Below are positions 56,929-64,000 of a DNA stretch of 64,000 nucleotides, one piece after another (positions within the stretch are counted from its first letter, which is position 1; each line of letters starts with the position of its first letter). The position numbers and the translations under genes are program-made. The notes beneath the pieces were generated by a model. The model worked only from the letters and a program-made list of their open reading frames with translations, searched no databases and had not been told where the DNA came from. This DNA is from Apostichopus japonicus (lineage: Eukaryota > Echinodermata > Holothuroidea > Aspidochirotida > Stichopodidae): NCBI RefSeq assembly GCF_037975245.1, contig NC_092578.1:6596001-6660000 (forward strand), in the 5' to 3' direction.

Positions 56929-59900
56929 GTGAGTTACCGGTATATGTGGAGTGATTTACATTATCGCATGTAGGCCTGTAGGTATGTGCTATGTGCTGGT
57001 TGTACAGGGGTAGCATAGGGGACAGGGGCGGATGCAGGGGGGGCCGACCCGGCCCCGGCCCCCCCTTTTTGGAAATCAGTTGCGTTTTTTTATGTGGGAG
57101 TACTTCAAATTCCTAATAGGCATAACTTGGTGACAGAAAAGCCTAATATATATCCAGCTGCTCTTCCCTGAAACGCGATCGTTTTTATTCCAAATTTGAA
57201 ACTAAGGCAATTACCAGGCCTACGCGACATCACGTATTAATTAGATACGGCTCAGTACTATAGTGCTGACTATTACTGTCAGGGAAAATCAATGCACAGT
57301 TAGCAAGTATATCATAATTACCTGAATGAAACGGGGTGTAGGCGGTTTTACACTATCTAACGCAACGTAGTCGCCAAGAACCTGAAGTATTTTTAAGGGA
57401 GGGCCCAAGGAACATGAACTTATAGCATGCTCCTCGTGGTGAAACATAATTGCACCTATTAGGTGAATTCAGTGTACTGTTAATAGTAGGAGAGACTAGT
57501 GTAGGTTCTTATGACCAACTAGACCGGTTTCTGCTCTCAAACTTTATAGGAGGAGCTTCATCAGTAGTAGCCTTTGAATATTTTATATTCGGCCTGGGCG
57601 TCTCGTTCTCAAAATGCATCTATTTTCTGTGCACGAGTTTTTATGGACTCATAGTGCAGCTATAAGAGCATCTAAAAGAGCTTCGTGTGAACCTTGAGAG
57701 TCAGCTGATTTTTCGTTAGTATGAAACCTTGAGTTAACAAGTAAACCTTTGAGATTTTTGGCCCTTTTGTATAGGCTAGAATCGGTTCTTTTGGAAACAG
57801 TTTGGATAATTCCGCGTGCAGGGGCGTAGCGAGCGGGGGGGGGGGGGTGGGTAGTGTATATAATAATTTGGTCGCTGTCGGCAAATTTTGGGTCTGTCGG
57901 CAAAAGGAGAAAAGGTGAAGAGAGCGGAAGGGGAAGAAAGAAGGAAAGCTGAATAGAGAAAAGGAGAACGGAGCTTCTTTATCGGTTATTTCGATTTTCC
58001 AGTTCTTCATCTGATAAACTCATTCACCAATCCAATCACCCGACGCCTGCAAGTTAAAAACCTCTCGGCAAATAACTGATAATGTCACGGCCGTCAGTAT
58101 AGCTACTGTAGCCAGGCTCAGCTAAGCGAGTGCCAGAATCGCCGGCAACTCAGTGAAAGAAATGGAATTAAAGGCTTCCGTATAGGCCGTAGCCCATGAG
58201 TCGTGCTATCGTGTGCAACGTGTTGTTATTATCCTCTGTTCAGAATGACGTCATAACAGATGTCATTCGTTCTCCGTGGAAAACTTAAGGGCACGGCTCA
58301 CGAATTGTACACAATTTTTAACGTTTCTCGCTTGTATATCAATGAATGTTGTTATTTCTCATTACCGGAAAGTTTTCTGAACATTTTCATCACGGAGTTT
58401 CACTATTTCAACGATCGGTGAAAGAGAAAACACAGTTCGATAATTGGTCCCAATTAATTCTTCTTCTGCCGACTGCCATAAAAATAATATCGAAATGGAA
58501 ATTCTACGGTGCCAAATTTGACTTAAAATATGCACCAGATTGCATCTAAGGACGTTTCAAAACTACAAATTTTCCAAAGGGGAGGGGGGCACCCCCTCCC
58601 CTTAGACCCCTCCCCCATTTCAGTCACCACTTCCAGATCCGTCGGCAAATCAAATTTGACTTAAAATATGCACCAGATTGCATCTAAGGACGTTTCAAAA
58701 CTACAAATTTTCCAAAGGGGAGGGGTAGACCCCCTACCCTTAGACCCCTCCCCCATTTCAGTCACCACTTCCAGATCCGTCGGCAAATCAAATTTGACTT
58801 AAAATATGCACCAGATTGCATCTAAGGACGTTTCAAAACTAAAAAAATTCCAAAGGGGAGGGCGACACCCCCTCCCATTAGACCCCTCCCCCATTTCAGT
58901 CACCACTTCCAGATCCGTCGGCAAGTCAAATTTGACTTAAAATATGCACCAGATTGCATCTAAGGACGTTTCAAAACTAAAAAATTTCCAAAGGGGAGTG
59001 GGACCCCCCTCCCATTATACCCCTCCCCCATTTCAGTCACCACTTCCAGATCCGTCGGCAAATCAAATTCTCTCGGTCGGTGATCCGTTTCCGCTTATTA
59101 TCGGGCCCTCCCTTAAAAATACTTCAGGTTCTTGGCGACTACGTTGCGTTAGATAGTGTAAAACCGCCTACACCCCCCTTTCATTAATAAGTATATCATA
59201 ATTATCTCATTGAACATATCTTGTTTTATGTTTTTTCTTGGGGTGAATCTGGCGTCATAATTTTCGCGCAAAAGAAAAAACGAATCGACGCAATAATAGT
59301 GTATGCATTGTACATGCACTGTTGAGCGTTCTTAAATATGTGTCTATCGAGAAAAAATATGTGCACAAAAAAGCGTGTCTGCAACGTTTCTGGTTTTTCT
59401 AGTTTTTGGCGAAATGTTTCACCATTTTGCATCTAAGCACTCACAATTAACCAAAAATTTCCAAGGGGGAGGGGCCCCTCCCCTAGACCCCTCCCCCAGG
59501 ACGCAGATTACTAAAGTGCTACCATCGGGATGTCGGCCCCCCTTTCTCAAAATCCTGGATCCGCCCCTGGGGGAGGCTATACATGAAGCAATGGATGCAT
59601 GTGGTTTATAACAATATAATTATATAGGTCAATGTCTAACCATTTACAGATACTTTTGTTATACCACACCCCCTCCCCTTCCACAAGTGTTATTGTCCTC
59701 TCAATACATGGGTTATGTAGCAACGCTATTAGCGAGTTTCCTCGTGTGTGTGTGTGGGGGGGGGTGAGGGGGAAAGAGGAAGTTATTTGGTGCACGAAAC
59801 TTGGCAAAGGAAGGAACTTATATGCATTTAAAATATTTTATCGTGTTTGTGCATGTAGGTAAACTGGCGCAAAGGATAAGATATTTCTGTTAGGAACAGG

Positions 59901-62900
59901 CAAACATTGTATTGTCGTGTAAACTGACCACTGTTTATCTATACCAATGCATGACCTTTGTTGTAATCAGGAGCGGATCCAGAATTTTAACCGGGAAAGG
60001 AGGAGGTGTAGTCTGCTCGGTGCGTTGAAGCCGACTGCCATGAAGATTAAGGGTTTCCTTCCGAGTATAGTTATAGGCAAATTAATATACGTACATAAAA
60101 TATCCCTTAAAAGTTTAATAATAATAATAATTTTTTCTCCAGATTTGACTACATGAAGCCTGATGAATGAACCAAAAATTTCCAAGGGGGAGGGGCCCCT
60201 CCCCTAGACCCCTCCCCCAGGACGCAGATTACTAAAGTGCTACCATCGGGATGTCGGCCCCCCTTTCTCAAAATCCTGGATCCGCCCCTGGGGGAGGCTA
60301 TACATGAAGCAATGGATGCATGTGGTTTATAACAATATAATTATATAGGTCAATGTCTAACCATTTACAGATACTTTTGTTATACCACACCCCCTCCCCT
60401 TCCACAAGTGTTATTGTCCTCTCAATACATGGGTTATGTAGCAACGCTATTAGCGAGTTTCCTCGTGTGTGTGTGTGTGGGGGGGGTGAGGGGGAAAGAG
60501 GAAGTTATTTGGAAAACTTAAGGGCACGGCTCACGAATTGTACACAATTTTTAACGTTTCTCGCTTGTATATCAATGAATGTTGTTATTTCTCATTACCG
60601 GAAAGTTTTCTGAACATTTTCATCACGGAGTTTCACTATTTCAACGATCGGTGAAAGAGAAAACACAGTTCGATAATTGGTCCCAATTAATTCTTCTTCT
60701 GCCGACTGCCATAAAAATAATATCGAAATGGAAATTCTACGGTGCCAAATTTGACTTAAAATATGCACCAGATTGCATCTAAGGACGTTTCAAAACTACA
60801 AATTTTCCAAAGGGGAGGGGGGCACCCCCTCCCCTTAGACCCCTCCCCCATTTCAGTCACCACTTCCAGATCCGTCGGCAAATCAAATTTGACTTAAAAT
60901 ATGCACCAGATTGCATCTAAGGACGTTTCAAAACTACAAATTTTCCAAAGGGGAGGGGTAGACCCCCTACCCTTAGACCCCTCCCCCATTTCAGTCACCA
61001 CTTCCAGATCCGTCGGCAAATCAAATTTGACTTAAAATATGCACCAGATTGCATCTAAGGACGTTTCAAAACTAAAAAAATTCCAAAGGGGAGGGCGACA
61101 CCCCCTCCCATTAGACCCCTCCCCCATTTCAGTCACCACTTCCAGATCCGTCGGCAAGTCAAATTTGACTTAAAATATGCACCAGATTGCATCTAAGGAC
61201 GTTTCAAAACTAAAAAATTTCCAAAGGGGAGTGGGACCCCCCTCCCATTATACCCCTCCCCCATTTCAGTCACCACTTCCAGATCCGTCGGCAAATCAAA
61301 TTCTCTCGGTCGGTGATCCGTTTCCGCTTATTATCGGGCCCTCCCTTAAAAATACTTCAGGTTCTTGGCGACTACGTTGCGTTAGATAGTGTAAAACCGC
61401 CTACACCCCCCTTTCATTAATAAGTATATCATAATTATCTCATTGAACATATCTTGTTTTATGTTTTTTCTTGGGGTGAATCTGGCGTCATAATTTTCGC
61501 GCAAAAGAAAAAACGAATCGACGCAATAATAGTGTATGCATTGTACATGCACTGTTGAGCGTTCTTAAATATGTGTCTATCGAGAAAAAATATGTGCACA
61601 AAAAAGCGTGTCTGCAACGTTTCTGGTTTTTCTAGTTTTTGGCGAAATGTTTCACCATTTTGCATCTAAGCACTCACAATTAACCAAAAATTTCCAAGGG
61701 GGAGGGGCCCCTCCCCTAGACCCCTCCCCCAGGACGCAGATTACTAAAGTGCTACCATCGGGATGTCGGCCCCCCCTTTCTCAAAATCCTGGATCCGCCC
61801 CTGGGGGAGGCTATACATGAAGCAATGGATGCATGTGGTTTATAACAATATAATTATATAGGTCAATGTCTAACCATTTACAGATACTTTTGTTATACCA
61901 CACCCCCTCCCCTTCCACAAGTGTTATTGTCCTCTCAATACATGGGTTATGTAGCAACGCTATTAGCGAGTTTCCTCGTGTGTGTGTGTGGGGGGGGGGG
62001 GTGAGGGGGAAAGAGGAAGTTATTTGGTGCACGAAACTTGGCAAAGGAAGGAACTTATATGCATTTAAAATATTTTATCGTGTTTGTGCATGTAGGTAAA
62101 CTGGCGCAAAGGATATGATATTTCTGTTAGGAACAGGCAAACATTGTATTGTCGTGTAAACTGACCACTGTTTATCTATACCAATGCATGACCTTTGTTG
62201 TAATCAGGAGCGGATCCAGAATTTTAACCGGGAAAGGAGGAGGTGTAGTCTGCTCGGTGCGTTGAAGCCGACTGCCATGAAGATTAAGGGTTTCCTTCCG
62301 AGTATAGTTATAGGCAAATTAATATACGTACATAAAATATCCCTTAAAAGTTTAATAATAATAATAATTTTTTCTCCAGATTTGACTACATGAAGCCTGA
62401 TGAATGAACCAAAAATTTCCAAGGGGGAGGGGCCCCTCCCCTAGACCCCTCCCCCAGGACGCAGATTACTAAAGTGCTACCATCGGGATGTCGGCCCCCC
62501 TTTCTCAAAATCCTGGATCCGCCCCTGGGGGAGGCTATACATGAAGCAATGGATGCATGTGGTTTATAACAATATAATTATATAGGTCAATGTCTAACCA
62601 TTTACAGATACTTTTGTTATACCACACCCCCTCCCCTTCCACAAGTGTTATTGTCCTCTCAATACATGGGTTATGTAGCAACGCTATTAGCGAGTTTCCT
62701 CGTGTGTGTGTGTGTGGGGGGGGGGGGGGTGAGGGGGAAAGAGGAAGTTATTTGGTGCACGAAACTTGGCAAAGGAAGGAACTTATATGCATTTAAAATA
62801 TTTTATCGTGTTTGTGCATGTAGGTAAACTGGCGCAAAGGATAAGATATTTCTGTTAGGAACAGGCAAACATTGTATTGTCGTGTAAACTGACCACTGTT

Positions 62901-63204
62901 TATCTATACCAATGCATGACCTTTGTTGTAATCAGGAGCGGATCCAGAATTTTAACCGGGAAAGGAGGAGGTGTAGTCTGCTCGGTGCGTTGAAGCCGAC
63001 TGCCATGAAGATTAAGGGTTTCCTTCCGAGTATAGTTATAGGCAAATTAATATACGTACATAAAATATCCCTTAAAAGTTTAATAATAATAATAATTTTT
63101 TCTCCAGATTTGACTACATGAAGCCTGATGAATTGGGCAGTGTGTTTATGTACGCATACAATCCTTGTTATCCAGTCAATGATGACGAATGTAAAGGCGT
63201 GGCT
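56735..63204 (+). CDS. MRH-domain (mannose-6-phosphate-receptor-like) protein, 5' part
   Basis: Two exons (56735-56928 and 63108-63204) join GC|A in frame, and the second ends in phase 0 at GCT|gtaagt; the gene continues past the window. The first exon has two in-frame ATGs (56735 and 56750). The second gives a better signal peptide, with the hydrophobic LLWFTQYLFFAITT before CNGKG. Then follow TKGTCKCVYDDGSHIDLHEI and, in exon 2, FMYAYNPCYPVNDDECKGVA. The order CKxxxDDGxxIDL ... YxYNPC ... CKGVA matches the MRH fold of cation-dependent mannose-6-phosphate receptor and ATG27-like proteins. A sugar-binding sorting role is possible, but the sugar-contacting residues lie further downstream. Intron 1 is 6.2 kb and mostly transposon-derived. 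Confidence 0.62.
57305..59204. repeat. Inverted-repeat unit bordered by 16-bp direct repeats
   Basis: About 80 bp at 57326-57406 (GGTGTAGGCGGTTTTACACT ... TTTTTAAGGGAGGGCCC) recur inverted at 59103-59184, nearly without mismatch. Just outside both arms lies the same 16-mer AAGTATATCATAATTA (57305-57320, 59189-59204). This looks like a separate insertion with long termini inside the outer element, though such a long target duplication is unusual. Confidence 0.65.
58514..59067 (+). repeat. Four 138-bp tandem repeats
   Basis: Units start at 58514, 58652, 58790 and 58928, each with AAATATGCACCAGATTGCAT, an AAGGGGAGGG/CCCCTCCC hairpin-like core and CCAGATCCGTCGGCAA. They differ from each other at a few sites, and the array is repeated as a block at 60747-61300. 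Confidence 0.92.
59967..59995 (+). repeat. Solitary hAT5-like terminus
   Basis: CAGGAGCGGATCCAGAATTT resembles the ends of the neighbouring elements (CAGGGGCGGATCCAGGATTT) but no partner end was found. It recurs at the same place in the other 721-bp units (about 62204 and 62932). Confidence 0.55.
60143..60170 (+). pseudogene. Decoy exon 2 fragment 1 with in-frame stop
   Basis: An intact copy of the acceptor (ttttttctccag) is followed by the first 26 bases of exon 2. The unit junction then turns GAA TTG into GAA TGA, so splicing from exon 1 to this copy gives FDYMKPDE and a stop at 60168-60170. Confidence 0.85.
62380..62407 (+). pseudogene. Decoy exon 2 fragment 2 with in-frame stop
   Basis: Identical in structure to 60143-60170, produced by the 2.23-kb duplication. 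The stop is TGA at 62405-62407. Confidence 0.85.
63108..63204 (+). CDS. MRH gene exon 2
   Basis: The acceptor is ttttttctccag|A and the donor GCT|gtaagt. The exon encodes FDYMKPDELGSVFMYAYNPC and YPVNDDECKGVA. The first 26 bases and the acceptor also exist as decoy copies at 60143 and 62380. Confidence 0.7.
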
Positions 63205-63380
63205 GTAAGTGTTCTATCTCTCCACGTCATATCCCCCCACCCCCGCCCCAGCCCCTTCCCCTCATCTCGCTCCAATTCACTCTTCGCTCTCTTCATGTAT
63301 ATAGTCAAGGTTGACCCTACCGTTCTTTGTATTGGTATATATATCCGCTTCAGTACCCCATACAGTCTGGAGAATGCCCC

Positions 63381-63621
63381 GAATATATATGTATTTTATA
63401 TCCTCCTGCAAGCAGGAACTCGCGAAGAAGCCTCAATGGCTTATCTAAGCCGCAAGCTGACCGAAGTCAGTCTCTTACATTCATATTTAACGTCCATGAT
63501 TATGAATTGTCAATTGTCAACAACTCTGTAACTGGACGACATATACATTAATCTGGGAGTGAGTCGAACCGGGGACCTTATGATTGGAAGACACCGGCGT
63601 TAACCACTGAGCTAACACTCC
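63381..63621 (-). mobile_element. tRNA-headed SINE, copy 2, full length with TSD
   Basis: The minus strand starts GGAGTGTTAGCTCAGTGGTT (A box). It continues through CCCGGTTCGACTCACTCC (B box and acceptor-stem end) and a body shared with copy 1, ending in an AT-rich tail. CGAATATATA flanks both sides (about 63380 and 63621), a target duplication typical of LINE-driven insertion. The head folds like a tRNA, but the long body shows it is not a tRNA gene. It lies in intron 2 of the MRH gene, antisense. Confidence 0.85.
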
Positions 63622-64000
63622 GAATATATAACAAAAATAATTACATTACTGAATATTGCTTCAGACATTTGCTTTTAAATAATGATACGTTTGGAGGATG
63701 TGTATGTGTGTGTGGGGGGGGGGGTGGTGTATTTCGGTCAAATCCATTCATAGTGGGTGACACTGTGTCATGAATGGGGTTATGATATTGTTTGCATTGT
63801 CCCTCAAATGCATGTAAGTCCCGTTTTACATTGATGAATAATTCAAAGTAAAGATATTCCAACTCCTGCAACACACATATCAACATATATACCATTTTAG
63901 TTTTTAATATCTCATGATACATGTTAATCTTACGTTCATAAAAAATTGATTAATAATAAACCAGGCGTAATATTTTTATACATTTATTTCATTTCATAAC
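63622..64000. other. Right edge, intron of the MRH gene
   Basis: No further exon of the MRH gene could be found before the window ends. The DNA holds a TG/poly-G run (about 63700-63727) and AT-rich sequence. Confidence 0.4.

Larger units (their letters stand above)
57023..59569. mobile_element. 2.5-kb hAT5-like element in MRH intron 1, 5-bp TSD GGGGA
   Basis: The left end is CAGGGGCGGATGCAGG; the right end is the complement of CAGGGGCGGATCCAGG. GGGGA lies on both sides (57018-57022, 59570-59574). The interior contains another hAT-like start (CAGGGGCGTAGCGAGCGG at 57824), an inverted-repeat unit (57305-59204) and four 138-bp repeats. No intact transposase is visible. Its right end was later copied three more times by tandem duplication. 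Confidence 0.8.
58280..62754 (+). repeat. 2.23-kb tandem segmental duplication
   Basis: 58280-60512 and 60513-62754 are almost identical end to end. Visible differences are mainly poly-G length plus rare substitutions (for example AAGGATAAGATA against AAGGATATGATA). The junction shows 3-bp microhomology TGG (58277-58279 and 60510-60512). The unit runs from the middle of the hAT5-like element to the middle of the second 721-bp unit. Confidence 0.93.
59449..63107 (+). repeat. 721-bp unit: element end, intron and start of exon 2, four occurrences
   Basis: Units lie at 59449-60169, 60170-60512 (cut short), 61682-62406 and 62407 onward. Each carries the right end of the hAT5-like element, the GGGGA flank, the same intron DNA and, where complete, the exon 2 acceptor. 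The last unit continues into the real exon 2. Units differ mostly in the GT/G-run near the middle. Confidence 0.92.

Noticed and set aside
58346-61300. Regularly spaced 138-bp repeats considered as a CRISPR-like array
   Set aside because: Units are directly abutting with no unique spacers, lie within a eukaryotic DNA transposon and are copied as a block.
63118-63531. 137-residue plus-strand frame taken as one exon
   Set aside because: Only its first part is coding; a strong GT donor at 63205 ends the exon, and the remainder is intron and SINE.
63540-63621. Free-standing tRNA gene
   Set aside because: A and B boxes are present, but the sequence continues into a SINE body shared with 53400-55836 and is framed by a target-site duplication.

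Overview
The window is animal nuclear DNA: AT-rich, intron-rich, full of microsatellites and small DNA transposons, with split genes on both strands joined by GT-AG introns. Extracellular HYR/EGF architecture, a tRNA-headed SINE and dense hAT-type MITEs suggest a marine invertebrate deuterostome. An echinoderm, possibly a sea cucumber, is my best guess (an inference, not proof).

Three genes can be supported. (1) On the minus strand, 30319 down to 6462, a 20-exon gene whose coding exons join in one open frame of 3225 nt (1074 residues). It has a signal peptide, a long N-terminal module beginning with an HFRGG motif, two HYR domains, eight EGF-like domains and a final HYR domain. No membrane segment is visible, so it is probably secreted. 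(2) On the minus strand, 51277 down to 40020, a complete seven-exon gene (528 nt, 175 residues) for the Hsp90 co-chaperone p23 (PTGES3/Sba1 family), with a long 3' untranslated region probably reaching about 37.3 kb. (3) On the plus strand from 56735, the first two exons of a gene for a secreted or membrane protein with an apparent mannose-6-phosphate-receptor homology (MRH) fold; it runs off the right edge.

Layout: 1-6.4 kb has no recognised gene, only repeats, a U2 snRNA-like fragment and a hAT MITE. 6.5-30.3 kb is the HYR/EGF gene, with a Harbinger-type element, a hAT MITE, a TTAA MITE and a 10-bp periodic array in its introns. 30.3-37.3 kb is intergenic. 37.3-51.3 kb is p23, whose intron 5 holds a decayed 3.2-kb Kolobok-like transposon with P2RX7-like and THAP coding remnants. 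51.3-56.7 kb is intergenic and holds a SINE split by a 2.2-kb DNA element that itself contains another hAT element. 56.7-64 kb is the MRH gene, whose first intron was expanded by a 2.5-kb hAT-like insertion and then by two successive tandem duplications. Those duplications copied the splice acceptor and start of exon 2, leaving two decoy exon fragments with an in-frame stop.

Most of the interest lies in the uncharacterised HYR/EGF protein and in the layered history of the MRH gene intron. The three genes show no sign of working as a unit.
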